A stretch of DNA of 64,000 nucleotides from Candidatus Aminicenantota bacterium (GCA_003141555.1 PLMN01000025.1:62001-126000); one strand, 5' to 3'; counted from the first letter of the stretch, positions 34,984 through 43,467 are shown. Notes: a model not told the origin generated them from the sequence alone. A program made the numbers and translations.

Positions 34984-36468
34984 TCAATCCTTAAGACTCA
35001 CCCGTTTGATGGCCCCCGCCTCGAGCGCCAGGAACTCGATCGCGCCGCCGGGCATGAACTGGGGCGGGCTGATCTGGCGGTAATCGGTGAACGGCTTGCC
35101 GTCGATGACCCAAACGGGCTTGCCCTGGATTTTGGCTTCGTAAATCAGATGTTTGCCGTCCGGGCTGAAGGCGAGCTTTGAGACCGCTTCGAACGCCGCC
35201 TGCGGCCGGCCGTCGAGGACGACAAACCATGACCCGCCTTTGGCCGCCCCATAGGCCAGGTGGGCGCCGTCGGGACTGAACAGCGGAGCAAGGACCTTTT
35301 CATAGACGAGCCCGGGCGCGCCGTCCAGGATATAGGCGCGGCTCTCCGGATGGGCCTTGTCCGGGTTCTTGGGCAGGGCCTCATAGACGACGTGCCGGCC
35401 ATCGGGGCTGAAATCGATGTTGGAAACCTGGTACTCGGCGGACGAGTAGACCTTTCGGGCGTCGCAAAATACGCCGAACATGACCTCGTCCGTACCGTCG
35501 GCCGACTTCTCCCAATAATTGCCGGACCACCATACACGACCGTCCGGAGCGAACTGCATGTTTCCGATGATCTCGTGCTTGCTCAAGAGCTTGCCGTCGA
35601 CAATGATCGAGCAGTCCCACATGCGGGAGCTGGTCCGGACGCCGAGGCCATAGCCGACGTGGGCGCTGTCCCGGCTGAAACGGGGTGGCGTGAGCTTCTC
35701 GGCGCCGCTTCTCTCAACTTTCCCGTCGACGACCACGATGAACTTCTCCTCGTCCATCGCCGCCCAGAGGATCCGCTTGGAGTCCGGGCTGAACCAGGTA
35801 TAGAGGACCTTATCGTAGCGGCCGGCGTCTTCCTTGCCGTCGAGAACCACGCTCGATTTGAGGGCGGGCGCCCCCGAGCCTTGGACGATTCGCGTCAGGC
35901 GATACATCGACCGCCGTCCGTCGGGACTCAGGGTGAGATCCGAGAGGGCATCCGGATACTCCTGCGCGGTCTTTCCGTCGATCACGGCCAGGTATCGGCT
36001 CCCTTTCCGGGCTAAGAACGGGGCCAATCGGCCGTCCGCGTCGAAGGTCGGCTCGGAGAGGATGGCGTCATAAGCGCCGACCGGCTGCCCGTCCAGGACG
36101 ATGGAGGAAGTGCCGGCCCCGCCGGCAGCGTCCACATAGGCCCGGTAAAGAAAATGCCGGCCGTCGCGACTGAAGCTCAGGTTGGCCACGCGGCTGTACC
36201 AGGGATCGGCCTTGCCGTCGACGACGACGGCGGCCCTCACGTTCTCCGGCAGGGGCGGTTTCTTGGCGTCCCGCAAACCGAGGACGATCGCGGCCCAACG
36301 AGAGCCGTCGGGGCCGATCAGCCCGTCGCTCATCGCCAATCCCCCCGGCGGAAGCTTGCCCAGCTCGCTCGCCTCCGCGCGCCCGGGGACCTGCGCCCCG
36401 GCGCTCGCCCCGCCCAAGGCCAAAAGCCCCGCGATCAGAACCGCGGCGAACGCTTGTTTGGAAATCAT
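34984..36468 (-). CDS. Exported WD40/PD40-like beta-propeller protein
   Basis: 494 aa with a signal peptide (1-25, ending ASAGAQ). The rest is a series of about eight to ten blade-like repeats combining FSPDGRHLxY-type strands with VVLDGKxxxxY segments (IVLDGQPVGAYD, AVIDGKTAQEYPD, VVVDGKVERSG, WVIDGKPFTDYRQ). The repeats resemble TolB/PD40 propellers. No catalytic residues are recognisable, and a periplasmic binding or scaffolding role is inferred. GGGAGGG precedes the ATG. It is divergent from ispH. Confidence 0.8.
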   Translation of the reverse strand: MISKQAFAAVLIAGLLALGGASAGAQVPGRAEASELGKLPPGGLAMSDGLIGPDGSRWAAIVLGLRDAKKPPLPENVRAAVVVDGKADPWYSRVANLSFSRDGRHFLYRAYVDAAGGAGTSSIVLDGQPVGAYDAILSEPTFDADGRLAPFLARKGSRYLAVIDGKTAQEYPDALSDLTLSPDGRRSMYRLTRIVQGSGAPALKSSVVLDGKEDAGRYDKVLYTWFSPDSKRILWAAMDEEKFIVVVDGKVERSGAEKLTPPRFSRDSAHVGYGLGVRTSSRMWDCSIIVDGKLLSKHEIIGNMQFAPDGRVWWSGNYWEKSADGTDEVMFGVFCDARKVYSSAEYQVSNIDFSPDGRHVVYEALPKNPDKAHPESRAYILDGAPGLVYEKVLAPLFSPDGAHLAYGAAKGGSWFVVLDGRPQAAFEAVSKLAFSPDGKHLIYEAKIQGKPVWVIDGKPFTDYRQISPPQFMPGGAIEFLALEAGAIKRVSLKD

Positions 36469-36613
36469 GATGCCCTCCCTGGAGGCCGCTTTTTCATTTC
36501 TCCTCCCGAACGTCCTTTCGGCTCCAACTTTATCCTCGGCCGATCGGGGCTGTCAACGCCGCGAACGCCTTCCGTCAAGGGCGGGCCTCCCGATTCGTCT
36601 CCGGCCGATCGAA

Positions 36614-36642
36614 TTGCTTATCGGGATTGATTCCCTTATAAT
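36614..36642 (+). promoter_or_regulatory. Sigma70-type promoter of ispH
   Basis: TTGCTT (36614-36619), 17-bp spacer, consensus TATAAT (36637-36642). Leader of about 11 nt to the GTG at 36660. Confidence 0.7.
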
Positions 36643-36659
36643 TTGATCCTCTGAATGAC

Positions 36660-37496
36660 GTGAGAACAACCGGCCCCCAAAAAGTCGTCCTGGCCAAGAA
36701 CAGCGGCTTTTGTTTCGGCGTCAAACGAGCCGTGGACTTGGCTCTCCGGACCCAAGATCGCGTCTTCACCTTGGGGCCCCTGATTCACAATCCTCAAGTC
36801 ATCGCCTATCTGGAAAGGAAAGGCATCCGGGCCATCGAGTCCCTCGATCGGATCAAGGACGGGAAGCTCATCATCCGGGCCCACGGCATCCCGAGATCCG
36901 TCATCGCCGAGGCGGAGAGGAAAGGCCTGGCCGTGATCGATGCGACGTGCCCGTTCGTGAGGAAGGTGCAGCGGACCGCGGAATCGTTGAGCCGGCAGGG
37001 ATATCAGGTCGTCATTTTCGGCGAGGCCAACCATCCCGAAGTCGTCGGGATCGCCGATCGGGTCAAGAACCCGATCATCGTTGAAACGGCCGGCCACGTC
37101 CGAGCCCTCGGCCGGTTCGACAAGATCGGCGTCGTGGCCCAAACCACGCAATCCGTGGAGAGCTACAAGGCCATAGTCCGGGAATTGAAGAAGCACGCGA
37201 AGAGTGTCAAAGCGGCCGATACCATCTGCAACGCCACGAAAAGGAATCAAGACGCGGCCACGTCCTTGGCCAAGAATGTCGACCTGATGATCGTGGTGGG
37301 CGGGCACAACAGCGGCAATACCCGCCGGCTCGCGAGCCTCTGCTCGAAGATCGTCACGACCAAGCATATCGAGATCGCCGGGGAGCTCAAGCCCTCCTGG
37401 TTCCGGCGCGCGGCGATCGTCGGCGTCGCCGGAGGCGCGTCCACTCCCGATTGGATCCTCCGGGACGTCATCGAGAGCATCGAACATGAATTTTGA
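36660..37496 (+). CDS. ispH: 4-hydroxy-3-methylbut-2-enyl diphosphate reductase
   Basis: 278 aa with a GTG start. The three cluster cysteines are in KNSGFCFGVKRAV, DATCPFVRKVQ and DTICNATKRNQ. The substrate motifs RAHGIP, TTQSVE, GGHNSGNT and AGASTPDW-like GGASTPDWIL are intact. IspH makes IPP and DMAPP in the last step of the MEP pathway. The next gene, a prenyl diphosphate synthase, overlaps it by 11 nt, so the two are coupled: precursor formation and chain elongation. It opens the ether-lipid region. Confidence 0.96.
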   Translation: MRTTGPQKVVLAKNSGFCFGVKRAVDLALRTQDRVFTLGPLIHNPQVIAYLERKGIRAIESLDRIKDGKLIIRAHGIPRSVIAEAERKGLAVIDATCPFVRKVQRTAESLSRQGYQVVIFGEANHPEVVGIADRVKNPIIVETAGHVRALGRFDKIGVVAQTTQSVESYKAIVRELKKHAKSVKAADTICNATKRNQDAATSLAKNVDLMIVVGGHNSGNTRRLASLCSKIVTTKHIEIAGELKPSWFRRAAIVGVAGGASTPDWILRDVIESIEHEF

Positions 37497-38565
37497 AAAG
37501 AGCTTGAGCGCGTACCGGGCGATCATCGATTCCAGGATCGCGGACCTTTTTGACGAAAAGATCCTCGCCTCCCGGGATTTCATCCGGTTCAGCTATGCCC
37601 GCCTCAAGGATTTCGTCCTCCGGGGAGGTAAAAGGCTGAGGCCCGTCATGACGATCATGGCCTTCAAGGCCGTGAGCGACCGCCCCGAGGAGGAGATCTT
37701 GCTGCCGGCCGTCGGAATCGAGCTCTTCCACAACTCGTCTCTGATCCACGACGATATCATGGATGAGGACAGCCGGAGGCGGGGACGGCTCAGCATGCAC
37801 ACGCGCTTCGAGCGCTTTTTTTTGAAGGGCCACGCCGACCGGGAAGATGCCGGACGGATGTTCCAAAAAATGTCCGAGCGATTCGGCGTTTCGATCGCCA
37901 TCTTGATGGGAGACATCCTCTACGCGATGACCGAAGGCTGCCTCATCGATTCGCCCTTCGCCGCGGGAAGGATCCGCCGGGCTATGGAGGTTCTCCATCG
38001 CGCGTACCGGGAGATCAGCGAAGGCCAGATGCTGGACATCCTGTCGGAGCTGGATGGCGACCTCGCCGAGGGCGATGTCCTGCGCCTGATCGAATTGAAG
38101 ACGGCCCGACTGTTCGCGGCCGCGATTCAAATCGGGGCCATCCTGGGCGGCGCGCCCGTGCCCACGCGGAACGCCCTGTCCGCCTACGCCCTCGACCTCG
38201 GGATGGCCTTCCAGTTGCAGGACGACCTCCTCGACATCGGCCCCGGGCGCAAAGGACGCATGTATGGCTCCGATCTCCGGCGGGGGAAATCCACGTTATT
38301 GACGTTGAAAGCGCTCGAGACGGCAAGTCCCGGGCAGGCCCGGATCCTTCGTTCAGCCCTCGGCAACGGCCGGGCCGATCGGGGAACGATCGAAGCCGCC
38401 GTCGGCGTCCTTCATGCCACGGGCGCCGTCGATTGCGTGAAAAAGCTGGCGGTCCAAAAGCTCGGCGAAGGACAGGCCCATCTCCGGGACCAGGCGCTCT
38501 CGCCGGAAGCGGGCAAATTTTTCGACGGTCTCGCCGATTTCATGGCCCGGCGACGGATGCCCTGA
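37486..38565 (+). CDS. Polyprenyl (geranylgeranyl-type) diphosphate synthase
   Basis: 359 aa. First aspartate motif DDIMDED near 87 (HDDIMDEDSRRRG), upstream GGKRLRP and second motif DDLLD near 245 (FQLQDDLLDIGPG) are intact, as is GKSTLLTLKAL. The DDIMD form is shared with archaeal geranylgeranyl diphosphate synthases. About 20 extra residues sit after the first motif (FERFFLKGHADREDAG). Ser is five residues before the first Asp, where a Phe limits product length in some archaeal enzymes, so a product longer than C20 cannot be excluded. It should feed the two prenyltransferases encoded just downstream. Confidence 0.9.
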   Translation: MNFEKSLSAYRAIIDSRIADLFDEKILASRDFIRFSYARLKDFVLRGGKRLRPVMTIMAFKAVSDRPEEEILLPAVGIELFHNSSLIHDDIMDEDSRRRGRLSMHTRFERFFLKGHADREDAGRMFQKMSERFGVSIAILMGDILYAMTEGCLIDSPFAAGRIRRAMEVLHRAYREISEGQMLDILSELDGDLAEGDVLRLIELKTARLFAAAIQIGAILGGAPVPTRNALSAYALDLGMAFQLQDDLLDIGPGRKGRMYGSDLRRGKSTLLTLKALETASPGQARILRSALGNGRADRGTIEAAVGVLHATGAVDCVKKLAVQKLGEGQAHLRDQALSPEAGKFFDGLADFMARRRMP

Positions 38566-38633
38566 GGACTTCGCCGCCCGGGTTTTTTGGGACCGGCCCT
38601 TCCCGATCACCCCTCAAGGCAAAGGAGTGGGGA

Positions 38634-39452
38634 TCACCAGGATCCCGCGATGAACGCCAGCAAAACGACGAGCGTCGCCGCCTTGACCACCTTCTGCGCC
38701 TTCCCGGGCTGCAGGAATAACGACGTCCCGAGGGCCGCCGTCGCGAGCAGGATCAGCGCCAGGTAAGGACCATCCATCGGCCGGACGGCGACAGGGAGGA
38801 AGATCGCGAGGACGGCCGGGAGGACGCAGAGACCCGCGACGGTCCGGGCGCGCTTGACGCCCCATCGGATCGGCAGGGTCGAGGCTCCCGAGCGGCGGTC
38901 CCCCTCGAGATCCTCGATGTCCTTCAGGATCTCCCTCGTCACCATGATGAAGAACGCGCTCGCGGCTAGGACGACCACGTGGAGATCGATCCGGCCAAGA
39001 ATCGCCCCCGCGAAAAGGAAGACCGAGGACGTCATCCAGGCGACGAGGAGATTGCCGAAGAGATGCATCGCCTTGGAATACCGGGCGTAGACGATCAGGA
39101 GACACGTATTGAGGACGGCCAGGGCCAGGGCCCCGGCGTTCAGGAAGGCGCTCAAGCCGAGGCCGCCGCAAAAGAGAAAGGCCGCAAAAATCAGGGCCCT
39201 GTGCGGCGCGACCCGTCCCGAGGGGATGGGCCGGTGGGGCTTATTGACCACGTCAATCTCCCGGTCGAAATAATCGTTGAGGGAGTTCCCTCCGCTCAGG
39301 ATCAGGAACGCGGCCGCGGCCCCGAAGAGGACCGCCCGGCCGGGCCCAAACGAGCGCGTCACCGAGTAGGACGTGACCAGGATCGAAACGACGGCGATCA
39401 GACCGTTGGGGACCCTCATCAGCCCGAGATATCCCCCCAAAGTCAGGAGCAT
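38634..39452 (-). CDS. UbiA-family prenyltransferase, probable digeranylgeranylglyceryl phosphate synthase
   Basis: 272 aa, about eight to nine membrane helices. The first Asp-rich motif is in NSLNDYFDREIDVVNKPHRP followed by IPSGRV, the form typical of archaeal digeranylgeranylglyceryl phosphate synthases. The second is KDIEDLEGDRRSGASTLP. This enzyme adds the second prenyl chain by an ether bond to the product of the neighbouring GGGP synthase, which ends 5 bp upstream in the same operon. Menaquinone and heme UbiA homologues are the alternative, but the context argues against them. Inner membrane. Confidence 0.85.
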   Translation of the reverse strand: MLLTLGGYLGLMRVPNGLIAVVSILVTSYSVTRSFGPGRAVLFGAAAAFLILSGGNSLNDYFDREIDVVNKPHRPIPSGRVAPHRALIFAAFLFCGGLGLSAFLNAGALALAVLNTCLLIVYARYSKAMHLFGNLLVAWMTSSVFLFAGAILGRIDLHVVVLAASAFFIMVTREILKDIEDLEGDRRSGASTLPIRWGVKRARTVAGLCVLPAVLAIFLPVAVRPMDGPYLALILLATAALGTSLFLQPGKAQKVVKAATLVVLLAFIAGSW

Positions 39453-39457
39453 GGGCC

Positions 39458-40210
39458 TCAGGATCGCGCGGCGGGCCGGGCGCCGTGGATGGCCTCGATG
39501 ATCGATCGGAGCTTCGCGATATTTCGTTCGGCGATGGTTCCCGTGACGATGATGTCGGCGCCGGCCTCCGCAATCCTCCGGGCCTGTCCGGCCGTCCGTA
39601 TGCCGCCGCCGACGATCAGGGGTCCATGGATCTTAGCCCGGACCGCCCGGATCATCGGCAGGGGAACGGGCCTATCGGCGCCGGAGCCGGCTTCGAGGTA
39701 CGTACAGCCCATGCCGAAATAGCGGGCGGCCAGGGCGTAGCTGGCCGCCTTCGCGGCATCGCGGGGCCCGATCTTGTCCAGCTTGACCCGCCTCTCGATC
39801 GTCGTCGGCCGCCGGCTCGTCCCGATGACGATATAGGCCATCGAGATGGGACACAGCTTTATCCGCTCGATGAACGGAGCCGCGCGGACCTGTTCCCGGA
39901 TCAGGACCCGCGGGTCGTCGGCGTTGAGAAGCGACATAAAAAAAATGGCGTCGGCCCGCTTCGAAACGGCGGCCGCCGAATTCGGGAACAGGATGACGGG
40001 GAGTTTGACGGCGTTCTTGAGGGTCTTGACCGTCGCCTCGAGCAGCCGGGGGCTGAAGGAGCTCGAGCCGCCGACCAGGGCGGCATCGGTCCCGAACCGC
40101 TCGCTCATCTTCGCTCGGCGGGCCAGCTCGTCCAGGGTCTGCCGGTCCGGATCGAACAGGGTGAAGTGGAGGACGCGGCCCGTCCTCGTCAGCAGGTCAT
40201 CGATCAGCAT
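39458..40210 (-). CDS. Geranylgeranylglyceryl phosphate synthase (GGGPS/PcrB family)
   Basis: 250 aa. TIM-barrel motifs match the family: FTLFDPDRQ near 17, ALVGGSSSF, LPVILFPNSAAAVSKRADA, FFMSLLNADDP, ISMAYIVIG, TYLEAGSGADRPVP, PLIVGGGIRT and GADIIVTGTI. It forms the first ether bond between glycerol 1-phosphate and a C20 prenyl diphosphate, the committed step of archaeal lipids. Bacillus PcrB uses longer chains. The ATG at 40210 follows GAGAGGGA and overlaps the end of tes by 14 nt, so it is translationally coupled. Glycerol-1-phosphate dehydrogenase is not in the window. Confidence 0.9.
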   Translation of the reverse strand: MLIDDLLTRTGRVLHFTLFDPDRQTLDELARRAKMSERFGTDAALVGGSSSFSPRLLEATVKTLKNAVKLPVILFPNSAAAVSKRADAIFFMSLLNADDPRVLIREQVRAAPFIERIKLCPISMAYIVIGTSRRPTTIERRVKLDKIGPRDAAKAASYALAARYFGMGCTYLEAGSGADRPVPLPMIRAVRAKIHGPLIVGGGIRTAGQARRIAEAGADIIVTGTIAERNIAKLRSIIEAIHGARPAARS

Positions 40211-41717
40211 GGTCCCTCTCGCGGATCGACGCCGGCGGCCGCCCATAGGCCGTCTCGATCTCCTGGCGATATCCCAGATTGTTGTAAGAGCAGAACGGGA
40301 TGAGCCGGCCGTCGGGCGTCGCGTAGTGGATGACGCAGCGCCGGACCCGTTCCCTATCGAAATTGTGGGCGTCCATGAAATGCATGCAGGAGAACAGGAT
40401 CACCCGGGAATGAAGATCGCTCAGGGCTTCGAACGTGCCCTTGCCCAGGAGGGGCCGAAGATGCTTCCTCAGCAGGCCCGGTTTGACGTGCCGGAGCGAG
40501 GCCATCAGCCGCAGCCTCGCCGCGCCGCGAGACCCCCGGGAAGCCTCGCGCTGGACCGCCGCCATGGAACGCAGGAATTTGTCGATCTTGACGAAGCGGC
40601 CGATCGGGACCAGCGTCCCCCGGTCGGGAACGAGATACGTCGCCGCGCCGCAATGGGGATGGGCCGTGAACTCGGGATGCCGCTCGTTCATCAACGCCCC
40701 GACGGCCCGGGCGATCGGGACTTCGCAGGGCACGGGATAGAAATCCGCGGCCCGGATCCGGCCGCCCGTCTGCCGTTCGACGCAGGCCAGGAAGTCGGGG
40801 ATCGTCAGGCGCCGCGCGGCGAGGTCGTCGTCCGGGACGCGGCCGGCGAACGACAGCGGCTGGACGTTGACGCAGCGGACGACGTCGAAGTTGTCCGCCG
40901 CGAATTTAAGGATGTCTCCCAGCTGGCCGGTGTTGACTCCTTTGATCAAGGTGACGACGAGTACGACGCTCCGGAGTCCCGCCCGGCGGCAATTTTCGAT
41001 GGCCGCCCGCTTCACGGCCGCGAGATCCCGGCCCCGGATGAACGTCGAGACGTCGCTCGCCAGCCCGTCGAACTGGAGGTAGAGGGTGTCCATCCCGGCG
41101 GCCATGAGCGTCCGGACATAATCGACGGACTCCGCCGGCCTGATCCCATTGGTATTGACCTGGATGTTGAGAAAGCCGGCCCGCTTGGCCATCCCGACGA
41201 GCTCCGGGAGGTCCTCCCGGAGCGTCGGCTCGCCGCCGGAAAACTGGACGGCCGGGGCCGGGACGGGCCGGTTGCTCCTCAAATTGGCGAGCATGGAGGC
41301 GACTTGCTCGCGGGTCGGCTCATAGACGGACCCGGTCGCGGCGGCATTGGCGAAACAGACGGGGCATTTGAGGTTGCATCGGTTCGTGACGTCGACGATC
41401 CCCAAATCCGTCTCGGACAGGTGGCCCGGGCAGAGGCCGCAATCGAGAGGGCATCCCCGGCGTTCGGCGGTCCGGGGATTCTCCACCCCTCGGCCGTCGG
41501 CCTGGAAGCGCCCGGCCCTCTCGAAGGATTCCTCGTCGGACCAATAGACGTCCCGGAACGTCCCATGGACCGGGCATTCTTTCTCGATGAAGATCCGGCC
41601 CCGTTCGGAGAAGATCCGGGCCTCGACCCTCCGCCGGCATTCCGGGCAGATGGAGGACGTGATCCTTATCGATTTGCCGTCGTCCGACATTCCATGATCC
41701 TTCGCAACGGTCCCCAT
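40197..41717 (-). CDS. tes: Tes-type radical SAM tetraether lipid (GDGT) synthase
   Basis: 506 aa. The layout matches archaeal Tes: an N-terminal cysteine-rich ribbon (SSICPECRRRV, KECPVHG, DVYWSDEE), a [4Fe-4S] motif in GCPLDCGLCPGH, then the radical SAM motif CNLKCPVC with AAATGSVYEPT and FSGGEPTLREDLP. At the C-terminus FSCMHFMDAHNFDRERVRRC and PDGRLIPFCSYN give the last auxiliary cluster cysteines. Tes joins isoprenoid chain ends head to head, making macrocyclic archaeol and tetraethers. The start at 41717 follows GGAGG. It heads the operon tes-GGGPS-UbiA. Confidence 0.9.
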   Translation of the reverse strand: MGTVAKDHGMSDDGKSIRITSSICPECRRRVEARIFSERGRIFIEKECPVHGTFRDVYWSDEESFERAGRFQADGRGVENPRTAERRGCPLDCGLCPGHLSETDLGIVDVTNRCNLKCPVCFANAAATGSVYEPTREQVASMLANLRSNRPVPAPAVQFSGGEPTLREDLPELVGMAKRAGFLNIQVNTNGIRPAESVDYVRTLMAAGMDTLYLQFDGLASDVSTFIRGRDLAAVKRAAIENCRRAGLRSVVLVVTLIKGVNTGQLGDILKFAADNFDVVRCVNVQPLSFAGRVPDDDLAARRLTIPDFLACVERQTGGRIRAADFYPVPCEVPIARAVGALMNERHPEFTAHPHCGAATYLVPDRGTLVPIGRFVKIDKFLRSMAAVQREASRGSRGAARLRLMASLRHVKPGLLRKHLRPLLGKGTFEALSDLHSRVILFSCMHFMDAHNFDRERVRRCVIHYATPDGRLIPFCSYNNLGYRQEIETAYGRPPASIRERDHADR

Positions 41718-41734
41718 CGGACCTCCGTTTTTTT

Positions 41735-41764
41735 AGTCTACTATGGGTTCCTCCCGGCCATCAA
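41735..41764 (-). promoter_or_regulatory. Candidate promoter of the tes-GGGPS-UbiA operon
   Basis: On the minus strand: TTGATG (41764-41759), 18-bp spacer, TAGACT (41740-41735). Both boxes are imperfect. Leader of about 11 nt with GGAGG. Confidence 0.4.
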
Positions 41765-41804
41765 GCGGAAAGCCACGGCCTCGACCGGGAACGCCGCCGG
41801 CCAC

Positions 41805-41833
41805 TTGATAAGGTGTCGCGGCTCTGCTATAGT
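41805..41833 (+). promoter_or_regulatory. Sigma70-type promoter of the ferredoxin-GGR gene
   Basis: TTGATA (41805-41810), 17-bp spacer, TATAGT (41828-41833). Leader of about 95 nt to the GTG at 41935. Confidence 0.7.
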
Positions 41834-41934
41834 CCGGGCACATCGCACATCCCCGGGGGGTGCGGTCCCGCGAACGCCAAGATCACTCTTTCTGCATGAA
41901 ACCGGCGGAGCCCGCATGAGGCCAAGGAGGCAAG

Positions 41935-43374
41935 GTGCACAGCCTCAAGGAGACGGGATTGAAAGAACGACTCAGGATCGACCGGGGAAGCTGCTGCTAT
42001 TGCGGAGCCTGCGTTGGGATCTGCCCGGCCGACGCCCTCGTCCTGAGGGAGACCGAGCTTCGCCTCGACGAGGAGAAATGCACGCTCTGCCGCTTCTGCA
42101 TCGTGTTCTGTCCCGTCGAGGCCCTTTCCGTCGCTCCGGAGCAGTCCCTCCCACCCGCCCGGGAAGCGGACCTCCTGCGGGCCGACGTCGTCGTCGTCGG
42201 GGCCGGACCGGCCGGAAGCATCTGCGCCAGGGACCTGGCCCGATCCGGGGCCAAGGTCCTGGTCGTCGACAAGAAGCAGGAAATCGGAACCCCGAAACGG
42301 TGCGCCGAGGCGGTCGAGCCCGACACCTTCGAGCTCGCGGGAATCGAACCCCATCCCCTCTGGCTGACGAACCGCATTCGGACGGCGGTCCTCTACGCCC
42401 CCAACGGAACCCCGGTCAGCTTCGGAGCCCGATCTTTGAAGGAGAACGGATTCATCATCGAGCGGAAGATCTTCGAAAAACATCTGGCCAAGGATGCCAT
42501 TCTGGCCGGGGCCCAGTATATGCTCAAGACCACGGCCGTAGACGTGATCAAGGACGCCGGCCGGGTCAAGGGCGTGGTCGTCGAACAGATGGGCGGGCGG
42601 AAGAAGATCATGGCCGAGATCGTCATCGCCGCGGACGGGGTGGATTCCATGATCGCCAAGAGGGCCGGCTTGAAGACCGTCAACCGGCTGAAGGATTTCA
42701 TGAGCTGTTTCCAATACGAGATGGCCGGAGTCCGCCACGCGGATGAGCAATCGATTTATCTGTACTACGGGAACGCCGTCGCCCCGGGAGGATATGTCTG
42801 GCTGTTCCCCAAGGGAAACACCCTGGCCAATGTCGGCGTCGGGATCAAGCCGTTGAAGAAAGAGGGCAAAACCCCCAAGGCCTATCTGGATGAATTCATC
42901 GCCGGGCATCCCCGGATCTTCGAGAACGCCTCGGCCGTCGAATTCAACGGGGGCGGCGTGCCCGTTCATCGAACGGCCGAGACGCTCGTGGCGGACGGCC
43001 TGATGGTCATCGGGGACGCCGCCCAGCTCGTCAATCCCATCACGGGAGGAGGCATCCGGCTGGCCATGATCTCGGGCCGATTGGCCGCCGACGTCGCGGC
43101 CCGGGCGCTCCGAAAAGGGGATGTCGGCCGAAGATCCCTCTCCGATTACCAGAGGCGATGGGACGCCGGGCACGGCAAGCTGATGGACAAGATGCTCAAG
43201 CTGCAGCGCTTCACCGATCGGCTCGCCGATGACGAGCTCAACCGGCTCGCCGAGATCCTGACGGGCCCTGTCCTGGAAGACCTGGCCGAGGGCCGATTCC
43301 TCGGATTCCTCAAGCTCCTGATGAAAAAAGCGCCCGCTCTCGCGCCGTTCGCGGTGAAATACCTAAGATCCTGA
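41935..43374 (+). CDS. Geranylgeranyl reductase fused to an N-terminal 2x[4Fe-4S] ferredoxin
   Basis: 479 aa, GTG start after AAGGAGG. Residues 14-70 are a ferredoxin with two clusters (CCYCGACVGICP and CTLCRFCIVFCP). The flavoprotein follows: FAD site VVVVGAGPAGSICARDLA near 87, PKRCAEAVEP, AADGVDS and GDAAQLVNPITGGGIRLAM, all typical of geranylgeranyl reductases. These enzymes saturate the double bonds of archaeal lipid chains. In Methanosarcina the reductase works with a separate ferredoxin; here the donor is built in. It is divergent from tes, across a 217-bp promoter region. Confidence 0.92.
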   Translation: MHSLKETGLKERLRIDRGSCCYCGACVGICPADALVLRETELRLDEEKCTLCRFCIVFCPVEALSVAPEQSLPPAREADLLRADVVVVGAGPAGSICARDLARSGAKVLVVDKKQEIGTPKRCAEAVEPDTFELAGIEPHPLWLTNRIRTAVLYAPNGTPVSFGARSLKENGFIIERKIFEKHLAKDAILAGAQYMLKTTAVDVIKDAGRVKGVVVEQMGGRKKIMAEIVIAADGVDSMIAKRAGLKTVNRLKDFMSCFQYEMAGVRHADEQSIYLYYGNAVAPGGYVWLFPKGNTLANVGVGIKPLKKEGKTPKAYLDEFIAGHPRIFENASAVEFNGGGVPVHRTAETLVADGLMVIGDAAQLVNPITGGGIRLAMISGRLAADVAARALRKGDVGRRSLSDYQRRWDAGHGKLMDKMLKLQRFTDRLADDELNRLAEILTGPVLEDLAEGRFLGFLKLLMKKAPALAPFAVKYLRS

Positions 43375-43467
43375 GGTCCGATCGCACAGGTTCCGATCTT
43401 CAGCGGCAGCGCTTTCTCCCTGATATATCGCCGCATGATCCCGACGACCTTCGGACGGCCGCCTTTC

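Noticed and set aside
39846-42746. 966-codon plus-strand open frame across GGGPS, tes and the GGR start
   Set aside because: It runs antisense to two well-recognised enzymes and out of frame with a third. Composition is that of a shadow frame.
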